This document shows, piece after piece, positions 16,138-28,797 of a stretch of 64,000 bases of DNA. The DNA is from Agapetus fuscipes (lineage: Eukaryota; Arthropoda; Insecta; Trichoptera; Glossosomatidae). The stretch covers positions 23,316,342-23,380,341 of the forward strand of contig OX637335.1 in the NCBI GenBank assembly GCA_951799405.1, given 5' to 3'. The position numbers were made by a program, and so were the translations under genes. Every line of letters begins with the position of its first letter. Within the stretch, counting starts at the first letter, position 1. Below the pieces are notes generated by a model. It made no database searches, was not told the DNA's origin, and was given only the letters and a program-made list of their open reading frames with translations.

Positions 16138-18154
16138 ACCAATATGGTCAGTGGGTACGTCGTGAATGCTAGGGCTGGTACATATTGACGATCTATGGGA
16201 TAGCTTATTAACAAAGTAAGAGCAACCACAGAACAACCTAGGAGTTGGCAGTATTCAGGGAGGTTTAGTGACTGGTTGAAAAAGATTCAGTGTATATAGA
16301 ATCCCAAACTACCATTTACTTAAGACATTAATGTACTAAATCTGAGTGTTTTGCTATGTCTTCATGTTGTATTTACATATCGCCACCTTAAAGGTTAAGC
16401 TGAATAAGTGCTGACTCACTAATTTTAGAAATTGTGGATAAAACATTTTATTGGGGGTAACTTTTCATATTAAGTGAACTAATCATGAAGAACTTCTTAC
16501 CTACAGTATTTTCACATTTTTGTTGTGATCTCTCTTGTAGAAAATAGGAAAAAAGGTGCATTCATCTGAGAAACCCATGTTAGCTTAATATGTCACTTAT
16601 TCAGTTTTACCTTTAAGGTATCGATATGTTATTCTTGTACATAAATTATTTTGAGGCCTATGAAGTATTGTGAACAAAGATGTCAACTTTATTTTGTGAT
16701 ATATACCATTACTATACCTATAGATGTACGTGTTTGTAAATGGATGGGTATTTTAGTCAATAAAATAAAGACAACTAATAAAAAATAATTTATTTTATTG
16801 TATTCATAAATTTATTTAACTTACATAGCTGTAAACACTTGATAGAGAAAACATGAGATTAGTTTATTGCAAAATGTTTCTAAAATTCTAAAAACACCAA
16901 TCAGTTGTGTGCACATTATTAACTATTTTTTGGCTTACTAAAAATTTGAATGTTTGCCAATCAGACAAAAAAAGAGTATTACAAAATATGCTAAGACTAT
17001 GTACATAAACCAGGGATGTCGAAACTATGGCCTGCAAATAAATCCTGTCTGCGACAGTCCATAGGTTACCGTTGCTAAAATTTTGGTTCTTGGAGCTTAC
17101 TCCAGCCCTCATGCAGAAAAGTTGGGAGGCCCCTGACATGAAGTAACCATCATCTCATCCAGATTAAGTAATCTTTTTTTTTAAAACCATAAAAAATTGT
17201 GCAATTAAAAGTATGTAGAACAGAATATTCACGGTAAAACTTCAGTTAATTCAACAAAAGCATTAAAAAAACATTAATGTTGAGTACAAAAATATATCTT
17301 TCATCAGGTATCTATGAACGTACACTACAGTCTACAATATAATTTCATGATCATAACACAGGAGTACACTTGATTTAGTATTTTTTAAATAGGTAACTGT
17401 TGCTGTGTTAGAATTTTTATTTTGTTGTTGACAAAAGTCAGTACTGGCAGTGCTGAATTTTCTCACATTTGTCAGATCTCTTATAACTTCAAAAAACACA
17501 ACATAAGAGAGAGAAATGGTAGTTTAAAATTTTCATCTGACCAGAAGGTAATAAATGAGGCAATTTTTATTAAAAAAAAACCAATATGCTTGCTCATGTA
17601 AAAATACAAAAATCACAAGTAAACAATTCACAAAACGTCAAAAAAATTTAATGTGAAATATTTACCTGTTAAAATATATCTTTCCGATTAAATTGTCTAC
17701 GGTATTTTTCCACCATCAGAGCACACACGATCTTACTTCCTTTTAACTTAATTTTGTCTTCATTTAATTCTTAAGACGTTCCACCATAGATGTGGTGATC
17801 CTCAATTATTTGCAAATACCTAATACTTAATTTTTATTGCATCAGAATCCAGAAAGCAAACTTGCTCATTTATCTAAAATAATTCATTTAGTTGAAAAAG
17901 TCACAAATAATGGGAGTCCCCACATTTGACGTCAAACATAATTGAGTGGGTTGGAACCAAAGATGACTAACCCACATTTACATTGTTGTGAGTAAACGGA
18001 CTTCAAAGACACATTTGGCGCTAACACTGAAATGTTTTCGACGAGTACCAAAATGTGCCGTCAGATGGCAGCACTTGTAGATATGAGCCTTGTGGTCACC
18101 TTTGGCTCTTATACATATTGAAATGAAGGTGCCTAACTCATTTTTCTTATAATT
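16138..18154. other. intergenic region, no gene recognised
   Basis: AT-rich sequence. The segment near 17012 (CAGGGATGTCGAAACTATGG) resembles a decayed hAT end. No exon-like conserved sequence was found on either strand. Confidence 0.35.
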
Positions 18155-18384
18155 GTCCAGTCCGTAGTTCAGTGGTAACACTTCGGACTCTGAATGGAAG
18201 GTTGTGGGCTCGAATCCCGGCGGAGCACAAAAAAAACACCATTTATATTTTCAAATTTGCTCTTCGCTGGGTTGAAAAATTCATAAACCTTTACCAATGA
18301 CCGGTCACCAAAGGTTCATCCAGCCTTACAGCAACTGTGTCTTGCTTGAGAATTGGCGCTTTGTAGCGACGACGACCAAGCTCG
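18155..18384 (+). repeat. tRNA-derived SINE, family A
   Basis: The head has an A-box-like CGTAGTTCAGTGGTAACAC and a B-box-like GGGCTCGAATCCCGGCGG. The body follows with CTCTTCGCTGGGTTGAAAAA and CATCCAGCCTTACAGCAACT. A family B copy follows directly. Confidence 0.8.
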
Positions 18385-18660
18385 TAAAAAGGTTGAAAGC
18401 TCAATTGGTAGAATGCTTGCATTCCATGCCGAGAGCAAGGGTTTGATCTCAAGGTTTACTCAGCCTTCACAATGTGAGAACCAGCCTCCCCGGGAGCTGG
18501 GAAACCCCCACTTCTACTGAAAGTGGTTGATGCGAGGCCGGCCCCTTAACCCGTAAAAATAAATAGGTCCCGAATCGCCACATGCGACCCCTTCGGGGAT
18601 AACGCAGGCAAGAAGTTACACTATATGTGTAGCTTAGTTGCGTTGCGTTTATTGTGGGTT
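18385..18660 (+). repeat. tRNA-derived SINE, family B
   Basis: Head GAAAGCTCAATTGGTAGAATG, body with CTCAGCCTTCACAATG and GGGAGCTGGGAAACCCCCAC, and end GTAGCTTAGTTGCGTTGCG. It sits tail to head with the family A copy before it, close to the 3' end of ACADVL. Confidence 0.8.
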
Positions 18661-18890
18661 GGTCATGTTTGGCTCTGACCCACTTAATTTTGAAGTCACA
18701 CAGCTGGGTTGTTGGGACAAACGCTAGCTAATATTTTGTTGTAGGATGCTACGGACCTTAGTAACAAAGATGTTTGACATTTGTTTGTCGAGAAAAATTA
18801 AAACTTTGCGCTGAAAACGTTCAGACTCTATTGAGGTACAGATTATTGTTATTTGTTACATTGAGAGGTAGAGACATTATAGTTAGCAGT

Positions 18891-21800
18891 TTACATATTG
18901 AGAGGGTTGCCTTGCACGATCCCTCCGGTCTCACAAACTTTCTTGGAGATAGAGCTCAGCTTAGTGTACAGATCCAAATGTGCTCCTGATGAAATCTCCT
19001 TCAGGTTTCTGGTGACTCGCTCCGAAGCCTGAAAAATAAAAAGGAAATAAGTATACGATGATGGGATACTTACACAATAGTACTGAACCTAAGTATGATG
19101 ACAAATAGGCAAGTTTGAAAACCAATAACAAATAAGTGAAGATTCATTTTAAATAAATAATGTAAAAACAAAAAAAAAAAACAAAGTTCTTTGAGTTGGT
19201 TTATTTTCTGGAGGGTTTTCACTTTATTTTCTCAAAATTCTCTTGTTCTCATGATAATAATAAATAAGACTGATTTATTTGGTGAGCGCTGTTTTTGTGT
19301 GTATCACACCTCAAGCTCTGTGAGCTTGGCCGCTGCTGTAGAAAGCGCCAATTCTAAGACCCAGTTGCTGTAAGGCTGGATGGACCTTTAGTGACCGGTC
19401 TTTGGTAAAGGTATATAATTTTTTTCACCAAGCAAAGAGCATATTTGAAAATATAAATGGTATATTTTTTGTGCTCCGCCGGGATTCCAACCCACAACCT
19501 TCCATTTACGAGTCCAAAGTGTTACCACTGGACTACGGACCGGTGTTATTTGAAAGGTAAAGTAAAAAATATTCAATCTGATATGGATTTGACTCTACCC
19601 AGTGCACACTCCTCATGCGCAATACTTACTGTGAACTATATGTAACAGATATTCTAAGAAATGGAAACAATTTCAATTGAAAACAGCTGATTTTGTCTCT
19701 AGTAACATAATATTGTGAGGCTTCATATCAACAGTATTAACTTAAATAACATTCTAACACATTGATTTTTATAGTACGCTAACAATTACACAGAAATAAA
19801 TTATATTTACCTCCAAACACCAGACTTGGGCCATGAGGGTTTCGTGTTCTGCAGTTGGCAGGTTGAGATTGACAGCTCGTGAGGCTCGTGAGAGGATGAC
19901 GGCCATTGCGTAATTGTCCATCGCGGCTTGGGCCAGTCTGTTCAGGACAAACTGCTCTTCCACAATGCTTTTACCGTACTTGATGAGAACTGATTCGATA
20001 GCTTGCCCAAAGGAGTCCACGCTCTGTAAAATTTATAACAACACAGAGGCTTGATTATAACATTACAGAGATTTGGGTTTTTATGTTGTAGGTTCAAATT
20101 ATTATTGGTGTTTACTACCTTGGCAGCCAGCTGTGCAGAAGGCTCCAGTACCGGCGCTACTAGATGACTCATGGACGGTCCACTGGACAGTCCTGCGATG
20201 CGGATGGCTCGCTTTCCTCCTTCAGAGAATATGAGGCCCAGGTTGGCTGTTGGGTTCTTGAAGGCGCGCTGCAACTCTCGTAGATGGGTGCCGGCATACT
20301 GAATGCCTGGATAAATACAAAACAATTGTAAATAAACAAATACATTCAGCTGTGTAAAACCATAAAATTAAAATATACAAAACCTCTATAAAAATGAGAA
20401 TTAAATTATGTAAAGCCTTAGCCTTAACCGCCAACATTACAGATCAACCGCCATTTTTTTTCAGTCCTTACATACTTCTTTTATTTCATCCAAAGTCATA
20501 ACTTTTTTCATACAAGCTCTCCTTTTATGTATACGTGTATATCATGAAAATAAACCATTGTAAAGGCAATTAAAAGAAACGCATCTGTAGTAATTGTTAC
20601 CTGTGAGTGCAACAAATAATCTGAGGATGTCGTTGGTGCCCTCGAAGATGCGGAAGATGCGGAGGTCTCTCATGACGCGCTCCAGGCCGGCCGACTTCAT
20701 GTAGCCCATGCCGCCCATCACCTGGATGGCCTCGTCACACACCCACCAGGCCGACTCACTCGCAAAGCACTGCAACAAGACAGAACAACTTTTTTTCATT
20801 TACAGGACACAAAAGTTTTCCGCCAAGTGTGAACTATAAAAAATCCCTCAGTATCGGGAACCCATTTTTTATTTGTCTTTAATTTGCCATTTAAGGTATA
20901 TTTTTAATGTTCAGAAACCATTACATTTAACCTCCACATGTGTGACGGAGATTTTTAACGATTATCCAGGAACCGATCTCTTGGTTTTGATTTGAAATAT
21001 CTCCAAAGATACAAACATTTCTCTTATTCGTTTTGTTTATCTCAAAAGACAGTGAAATAAAGTTTTTTCATGGTGCATAATTTAGTAAAACGTCATGAGT
21101 GCCGTGATATTACTGCACTGCCTCATAATATTATGATGAAAATAAAACACAATTTGTACTATGAGCACGGATCTGTGTTCCAGCACTCATGTCACCCTTG
21201 AGATGGTCATGGACCATTAAATAGGAAATAAATCATGCATCATCACCATCATCGAGAGGTTAATATGAGTGGTCGCTGACACAAACCTTGGATATGGCCG
21301 CCTCCAGGTGATAGTCGACGCTGCCTTTGTCCATGTTGGAGCTGATCATGTAAGCCATTGATTCGGTGACGTACTGCAGCATCTGCATGCGAGCAATCTT
21401 CTCTTGTATTGTGCCGTAGGAGTCGATGCGGTGGCCGAACTGTGTGCGGGAAGTGGCGTGCTCGGTGGCCTTCTTGATGCAGGCCTTCATGGTACCAGAC
21501 AGCACGGCCGCCATGCCGAATCTGCCGTTGTTCAGGATGTTCATGGCAACCTAAAAAATAAACTCAGTAATTTCCTCATTCATAATAAATAATCAACATA
21601 TGCAGCGCTCCTTTTGTTCCTAGACAAATTTATTTGTGAAATAACTGAGCAATCCACAGCCTCACCGAGTCACGTCTTTACTTTAAAAAAAATCAAGACC
21701 CAAACTAAGGCCCGCCACACCGAGTCAGGATACGATGGGAGTCACAGGACTTCTAATGTGCTCTATTCATTAATCCCTTCCCCTCGTATTCCAGAAACGG

Positions 21801-24800
21801 AAACCCATAGTACGACTCTCATTCATCCCTTTGCAGTCAATCTCAAAACTATGAGAACTTGGCGTTTTCATGACTCATTCCTTTGCCAAACTGCCCGTTT
21901 ATGGATTGATCTACCAGTATCTGTGTTCCCTTTTTAATCCGGTTTTATTCAAAACCAACATCAATCGCCACTTCCTTGCAACGCCTCACGACAGAAGCAA
22001 CATGTCTGCGGCACCCTTCCAGGGTGACATAGACCCCTAAGACTTTCAAGAATTGAGGAGCCTCCCGCACAGGATTCCTTAAAAAAAAGGACTTACGATC
22101 TGTCTCTGGCAGTTGGTGGTCTATCGTAAGTTCTCTAACCTCTAGTTACTTAAATTAATCACTTTTCAAATGGGAAGACGCTACCAAATAGCTGAAACCA
22201 GTCAGAAACAGATCCGACACATTTCAAAAACAGATAGTTTGATGCTGTGAATGATTTTCCCCTATTTCAAGGAATCTCTTTTTATTTTTTGAACGGCAAC
22301 AGATCTTTTTATTGGAATTCCCCTGAACATATAATCATATTAAAAAATATACAAAATTAGGAACAATATTTAAAAATAGCAAATAAAATAAATAAATAGC
22401 CGTATCTTATCATTCATATTGATAACAACTGATCTAATCAAAAAGATATGTTGCAATGCCATTGTGATAACTACAGGGTGATGAATTGCCCACAGTGGTC
22501 CTTTGAAGTGAGATGCATGCAACTGTCAGTTGCTGATACCAGTTGTATCTCGTATCAGATTTGAGAGCGGATTCTGGGTGGAATATCATTTCACCAGTTT
22601 ATTTATGGCAGTCCATAGATAAGCATGCTGTTTAACAATTGTATTTGAATATCTACAATCTGGTATCTGACATTGCGATGAATCATTGACTAATGATATC
22701 TGTGGACTAAAAATTATTTTTACGAAAATAGACAATATATATCTGTTTCAACCTACTTACAAAAATGGTCATTAGTAAGAAAGAAAACAAAGAACTTCAT
22801 AATTGCATTTCCATGTGTACAAAAAAACTCCGGCGAATGTAAAAATGTCTCACAAATAAGGAGATGATATTAATGCACTTACTTTGAAGCCATTGCCAAC
22901 TCCTCCCAGGACATTCTCGATAGGTATTTTGACGTCTTCATAATAAACTTCAGCCGTGTTGGACGCCTTGATTCCCATCTTCTTCTCAGGCAACCCACTG
23001 CTGACTCCTCCAAATGATCTCTCAACAATAAAAGCTGTCACCTGCAATAAATAAATATTCCCAGATTCACTGAAACACTTCCTGTAAGCATATAACTCTT
23101 CCAGGGCTGGAAGTCTCATCCCCACAGTAATTCTTACCTCCCGAATATTGGTAATATTTGTATGAAGACTAATCAGCTGTTCACTTGCGGCCATCTTGGA
23201 TTGATAGGTCTTCATACAAATATTACCGATATTCGGGAGGTAAGAATTACCGTGGTGATGAGACTTCCAGCCCAGGGTTATTCACAACACGTTTGATAAG
23301 GGCCGATCTTATAAACATCCGTTTGTTAAATGTCAAATCTAATAAACCGAAAATTGGTACAGATTTCGTTTTTCTGTATTATAACAATTCGTTTGTAAAT
23401 TTTCAGTTTAATTTTACCGGCGGATCTAACTGACAGCCGACCCCCGGTTTTCGGGCAGATACCGGTCGGTTTGTTAAGGTGTGAGGTTAGGTCGGCTGTA
23501 AAAGCATTCTTTATTTTGCGGTGAGTTTTGCGTGTCATTGGACTTCTACGCTCTGTCCTGTTGAAGAGAATTTCTTCCAACAGTGAAAGAGAATTCATTA
23601 AAATAGGGCTGTATTGGTCGTTTTCGTATTTGTCATAAGCAACTTTAGGTTATGTTTTGTCTCTGACAGCAAACGGATGACGTATGTTCATGAATGCACT
23701 TAAAAATCATCAAATATACGAGTGCATTATTGAAAACTAACGGATGGTTAAAAAAGCTTTATGGGACGACCATCGGTAAGATCAATCCGTAAACGTCCAT
23801 CCGTTAGTTAATTGTCGAGATACTTACAGATATTGGTCTCTCGTTTATAATACCGGCCCTAAGTATCTGATCTATGGATCATGGTTTTTTGTATGAAAAT
23901 TCACATTAGGTAGCCACTGAGCAATGGATTTTCTGTGTGTGAATAGCACAGTTTGAATACAAATAGCATGCATAAATGTGAAAGGAGACTTGCATTCAGT
24001 GCGGTTGGCATCCATGTATGCCATTGAAGTTTAAAGATACTTCTGCCATCTGCCATTGTGAAAAAGGGAGTTTATCTATCAATAAAGACAGGAAATCAAT
24101 TACTGTCTAGCTAGATATAAAAAAGATATACTGTAGTATTGCTGGAAGAATATTTTATATGCTGAGAAGGAATTTTAACAAAAAGGTTCAAATTAGGATT
24201 TGGTAACCCCAAGACTTTATGCATGCAAATTGGGTACTCAATCGCTACAAGGCGACCACTACTGCTGTCCACAGGATCAAAGAACCCATAAGAGCAAATA
24301 CATCTAATTTTGCGAAGAGGACTTAAGAAAATGCTGTTTTCGAAGAGCCACGGCCCTTGAGATGGTCTGTGATCATTAAATGGCGCCCCCGGAAATAAAT
24401 CATCCATCATCATCATCAATCTAATTAACTATTGAATAAATAAAAACAAATTCAATTTATGAAACTACAACGATTGAACATTATAATAATTGTAGTTATG
24501 AGACCTTACGGGTATTTAAGTATTTAAAGTATTGTGCGAGTTGATCTTAGAATACAAGTTCAAGGATACATTGCAGAGTGTGAATCTTGTTATGACATGG
24601 TGATCGCCCTTTATGAACTTATAATGACAGCTATTTACCCATACAATACATCCCACTACCCATTTTGTTGTATATATTCCTTGACTTATAGGTTGGTATG
24701 CGACTGAACACCCATGCTGTAGAAAATGGTTCACTTTGCCAATGTCACCCCTGTTTCGATTAGATTAGATTAGATCAGTGTGTTTACCTTGTCCACGGTC

Positions 24801-27800
24801 TTGCCGTCTTTCTCAACAGGAGTTTGAGCAAAAACTGTCATGACTTCTGCGGTTCCACCGTTGCTGATCCAGATTTTGGATCCGTTGAGAATGTAATGCT
24901 TTCCATCAGGTGAGAGAATCGCTCGCGATCTATTACAGGAAAATAAATACAAAAAGATCGTTGAAAAGAAATAAGAAATTATGTTGCTTATAGCTAAGTC
25001 CTGACTTGAACAATGTTGTATCAAAAAAAAAAAGTTCTCCGGTAAATAAGAAAGAGAACCATGAACTTTGCAGTTGCATTTCCATAGGTACAAAAAACTC
25101 AGGCAAATATAAAAATGTTTCTAGAAAGATGGCAGCATTGCCGCGTGCGTACTATGCCCAAGCTAGTCCGAATATAGTATGCATGCGGTATAAATCTTGT
25201 GATTGATAAAATTGACAAATTTTAAAGGAAAAATTCATTATTCAAGAAATTTTGGCATGCGTTATAATTGGGTGTCGAACACAGAAAATAGAGAAAAAAG
25301 AAAACATAGAATTTGACATGTAAAACATTTCTTTATATGATAACACCACTGCAATGTTTGACAGGACTGAGACAAATGTGTTCTTTAGTATCTATCAATG
25401 CAGTAAGTTAGTTTTTGCTCCTCTATGTTATTAATGATATTACCTGATAGATCCGGCGTCTGAACCAGAGGAAGGTTCGGTCAGACAGAATGCAGCCAGC
25501 TGATCGGAGCACACACGAGGCAGGTACTTGGCTTTTTGCTCAGGAGTGCCGAAGAGCAGGATGCCTTTAAAACCGATGGACTGATGAGCTCCCAGAGTGA
25601 TTCCCACACCCAGGTCATGCTCTCCCACGATGGTGACAAGGCGGGCGTACTGGGTATTGGTTAAGCCGATCCCTCCAAGATCTGCCGGCACTTGCAGGCC
25701 AAAGGCTCCCAGCTCCCACAAGCCGCTCATTGTTTTTTCATCTATGGCCGCTGTGTCGTCATTCTTTTCTGGGTTGTTAACTTCCTGCACACGGACAAAT
25801 AAAGTAATGCAAATGAAATGACAAAGATATTGGGGGTAAAAATATGTGAATGTAAATTTAAGGATATTGGAAGAATAAAAATGCGAATGTATCTCTGTCG
25901 CCATTCTGCTAGAAGGGCTAGAACCTCTGTAGAATTCCGTTTCTTCTTATATTTGCATACCTCTTTCAATTCATTTATATCCATCACTATTTTCATACAA
26001 TTCCTGTAACTGTAATGCAACTGGAAGAAACTAGGTGCGAGGAATATGTAAAAGTCCATTAGGAAGCAGTCTGACGGGGAAAACATTTAAATGTTGCTGG
26101 AAAGAGATTTAAGGATCAGGGTAAAGTAATAAGAGATGCAAAACAGCTTCTCCAGGTGATGAATTGGAAGACAATGACCAGGGACATGAGTTGGCGGCAC
26201 ATACTGTGAGAGACCAAGGATGGATTTAGGCTGGAATGCCATTGGAGAGAGAAATATGAAAAGTTAATTATTTAAAGTCATTTGCCAAAGACTGTTGACA
26301 AGAGGTCCATCTAGCCGAACAGTAACTGGGTGTTGCTTTAACCGAAGCTTTCTACAGCTACCACAAAGCTTTTTCTTTTGGATGGATGCAAACATGCAAC
26401 TAAGCTACACATATAGTGTAACTTCTTGCTGTGTTATCCCCAAAGGATTTCGCATGTGGAGAGTGGAACCTATTTTTGTATTTTTACAGGTTACTGGAGA
26501 AGGTGGTATTTTTCATTTTTTATAACGTGACCGAAGTACATCAGCTTTCTCTGCTTAATGGTTGGCAGAAGTACGTTTGTGGTACGCATACGACGGAGGA
26601 CTTCTTCATTGGCGACTACCAAGCTTTCCAAGGCTATTGAGGTGGGATTCATACAAAAATAGTGCTCATAAAAACATTATTACTATTTGTACATAACCTA
26701 CAGAGTAAGAGTCAACAATTTCACAAGATAACGGGAGGTATTGTCAACGTAGAACAAAAGGAACAATGGAAGTTTTGTGAAATATATTTGTACAGGATGA
26801 AGAAATGAAGCGATGAGTCAGTGAACAGATGATTTATGATAGAAATCTGTGTACAAACATTAAAGAATTTCTCGGTGGGATCGATGACAGCAGCCAGCGT
26901 CTCTCTCTGTTCCTCGGTGAGGACCTCAGGATACGGGAACACCTGGGAGGTCTGCAGCTCTCCACGGAACATGTTCATGGTGAAGGACATGTTCTCCTTG
27001 GGATGAGATGACTCCTTCACCTTGGCTTCAGCTGCCGTAGCCAGACATCTGAAATCACCACAGATATTAGTAGAGAGGGCGCATCAGCCTTTACAACTTG
27101 CAAACTGGACAGCGGATCGGAGGACAGGAGGAGTTAGAGGCGGAGGTTAGAGGAAACCAAGATTCGATGGGCTGTAGAGCCATTTAATAAGAAGAATAAA
27201 TAGACAATCACATTAAACAATTTCTAGACTTTACATTACTACAACTGAGGTGGCTGGACGACGTCAAGAGAACTGCAGGCAGAGGATGGCTGAACACAGC
27301 AGCCGATAGACAAACATGGAGAGGATTGGAGGAGGCTTATGGGGCTATTCTTAGACATTTTAGTCGTCGGTTGAGCCCACGCTTTGACAAACTAATGATG
27401 CATTTGAAGACCTGTCAATCCAAGATGGCGGCAAGTGAACAGCTGATTATTCTTCATACAAATATTACCAAAACTCGGTAGGTGGCTATGAAACTTTCAG
27501 CAAAGGTATCATTAGTTTGCCAAAGCTTGGGCTCAACGGGCGACTAAAATGTCTAAGAATAGCCCCGTTAGAGTCCAGGAGTGGACTGAGAAAGGCTGAG
27601 GAAGAAGAAGATAACTACAATAAATAAACATATTTTTTTGAAAGAAAAAAACACTTTTTTTTGCCAAGTTCATCAATTTTAATTGTCCAGCATTTTATTT
27701 GCGGTGTACAATGACTAATATATTTTTTCTCCTTTGATAATATTTTGGAGGACATTAGGTTATGAAACAACACTTTTATAACGATTCAGTTTGATGTGGC

Positions 27801-27902
27801 CAAAGGGTTAGACATTGAGAGTAATATTCACCTGGTTTGGATTGGGAAGGCATGGGGTTTTGCCGACTTTGAAGCCTGAATAAGCAAGCGAGAGGCTCTC
27901 AT
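18891..27902 (-). CDS. ACADVL: very long-chain acyl-CoA dehydrogenase, mitochondrial
   Basis: Ten minus-strand exons: 27902-27832, 27048-26859, 25784-25444, 24929-24788, 23041-22883, 21550-21287, 20769-20601, 20306-20119, 20023-19811, 19028-18891. All phases agree and the total is 624 codons plus stop. The flavoprotein performs the first step of beta-oxidation of long acyl-CoAs at the inner mitochondrial membrane. Exon 1 encodes [19 protein letters not shown], a basic, hydroxylated, acid-free presequence typical of mitochondrial import. Seen further on: [32 protein letters not shown], the FAD-binding [15 protein letters not shown] (about aa 185-199), [19 protein letters not shown], and FRIFEGTND with the catalytic-base Glu at about aa 432. 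About 190 more residues form the C-terminal membrane-binding domain of this subfamily, ending [11 protein letters not shown]. The length and C-terminal extension separate it from short- and medium-chain dehydrogenases. It looks intact. Confidence 0.95.
19262..19545 (-). repeat. tRNA-derived SINE, family A, in ACADVL last intron
   Basis: Reverse copy: the head is at the right (CCGCCGGGATTCCAACCCAC is the reversed B box; ACCACTGGACTACGGACCGG the reversed A box). The 3' end at the left is TTTGGTGAGCGCTGTTTTTG. Confidence 0.8.
20425..20520 (-). repeat. non-LTR retrotransposon 3'-end fragment in ACADVL intron
   Basis: On the minus strand it encodes a [16 protein letters not shown] peptide and ends GGCGGTTGATCTGTAATGTT, as in the fragments at 10063 and 30150. 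Confidence 0.6.
21840..22090 (+). mobile_element. CR1/Jockey-like C-terminal and 3'-end fragment
   Basis: Plus-strand translation gives [19 protein letters not shown] followed, after a frame break, by an NRHFL-like end, as in the C-terminus of such elements. The 3' end (CATAGACCCCTAAGACTTTC, CTCCCGCACAGGATTCCTTA) closely matches the 3' end of the composite SINE at 37330-37735. Confidence 0.65.
22688..22835 (+). repeat. unclassified dispersed repeat
   Basis: TGATATCTGTGGACTAAAAA, then ATATCTGTTTCAACCTACTT, AATGGTCATTAGTAAGAAAG and TTGCATTTCCATGTGTACAA. The same order recurs at 62010-62155, partly at 48517-48595 and 25030-25115. Confidence 0.6.
23102..23282. repeat. MITE, GGGCTGGAAGTC family
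   Basis: Near-perfect inverted ends of about 65 bases (GGGCTGGAAGTCTCAT, AATATTTGTATGAAGAC) flank a loop with AATCAGCTGTTCACTTG. It lies in the ACADVL intron just upstream of the 23041 exon. Family members lie at 44027, 45948 and, truncated, 34300. Confidence 0.85.
24674..24776 (+). repeat. element D copy, internally deleted, next to an ACADVL splice donor
   Basis: The head TTCCTTGACTTATAGGTTGG through CCAATGTCACCCCTGTTTC is joined directly to the tail GATTAGATTAGATTAGATC. It ends about 12 bases from the donor of the 24788-24929 exon. Confidence 0.75.
25895..26000 (-). repeat. non-LTR retrotransposon 3'-end fragment in ACADVL intron
   Basis: The minus strand encodes [14 protein letters not shown], related to the C-terminus of the element at 35281-36720. 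Confidence 0.65.
26280..26500. repeat. SINE fragments (A and B) in ACADVL intron 2
   Basis: A short family A body piece (26280-26370, CATCTAGCCGAACAGTAACT) is followed by a reversed family B end (26396-26495, GCAACTAAGCTACACATATA). Both are truncated. Confidence 0.5.
27230..27620 (+). mobile_element. non-LTR retrotransposon C-terminal fragment split by a MITE
   Basis: Plus-strand translation left of the MITE gives [19 protein letters not shown] and WRGLEEAY; right of it VQEWTEKG then a stop. Together these are a typical retrotransposon C-terminus. The break between EAY and VQEW is the MITE at 27340-27567. It lies in ACADVL intron 1. Confidence 0.75.
27340..27567. repeat. Harbinger-like MITE (3-base target duplication TTA)
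   Basis: Inverted ends GGGGCTATTCTTAGACATTT and its complement, extending to CATTAGTTTG, are flanked by TTA at 27337-27339 and 27568-27570. The TTA duplication suggests the PIF/Harbinger class (inference). The loop shares the AATCAGCTGTTCACTTG-type core with the GGGCTGGAAGTC MITEs. Confidence 0.8.
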
Positions 27903-28363
27903 GTTGATTTTGTTTAAATAATGAGACAGCACCGAACTGACGGACTTTGCACAACTGAAGTCTGAAGCTAATGCCAGTCAATTACTGTAGAGATTCCGTC
28001 AAGAGTCCAAAGGTTACGGAAATATTTTCGTATATAGAAACGAGTTTGATCTACAAGATAATATTATTTTTATCGGAGTTGTGAACTACGTCATAAAAGT
28101 GACGTTTCACGAAATGTGGAATGGAAATGCTAAATCCACTGTATAAATGGCAAGACTTCTTTTTTTTTTAAAAAAAAACAATAATATGAGATGGATTCGG
28201 CACACAATTTGATTTGTTTTTTTTTTCGGCCGGATTGCTAAGAAAAACGCAAATAATTATTTTATAAAGTAAGTTTTAAGCTTTCGCTTTCATTGTCAGT
28301 GTTGTGGCGTTGACAGCTCGCCTTGAGAATGCTTTCTGCTTGTGAAAGCTAAACGACAGCACG

Positions 28364-28680
28364 TAAAAAAACGCAACTAAGCTACACATATAGCGTAACT
28401 CCTTGCTTGCGTTATTCCCAAGAAGGGGTTGCATGTGGCGATTCGGGACTGTTATTATTTTTACTGGTAAGGGGGCAGACCTCACGCCAACCACTTCAAT
28501 TGAAATGGGTATTTCTCAGGCCTTGGAGGCTGGTTCCTACTCATTTGTTGTGAAGGATCTGTAAACCTTGCAAGTGTTTTTATTTTGGGTTTGAAATTAA
28601 CACCCAAATGGGAAATCATTTCTCACACCCTTGGTGGGATTCCAATTTTACCAGCTGAGCTATTGACCAAAAGCCCGCTG
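28364..28680 (-). repeat. tRNA-derived SINE, family B
   Basis: Reverse copy between ACADVL and the C15orf40 homologue: tail GCAACTAAGCTACACATATA at the left, head CAGCTGAGCTATTGACC at the right. Confidence 0.75.
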
Positions 28681-28797
28681 ATAAAAAAACTTATTTTGAA
28701 TTTTGTGCAGATACCTACCAAAAACTGGCCGGGTTTTCTAGGGAAAAGCTAAACTCATTTTTTGTTATTGGTTTCTAAGGATCCTATTCACATAGAC

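Noticed and set aside
13395..18154. A further gene between LCMT1 and ACADVL
   Set aside because: No frame with a recognisable domain or exon-like composition on either strand.
28276..28400. Possible first exon of ACADVL (FSFHKQKAFSRRAVNATTL)
   Set aside because: No splice donor follows, whereas 27902-27832 has a start, an import-like presequence, a good donor and the right phase.
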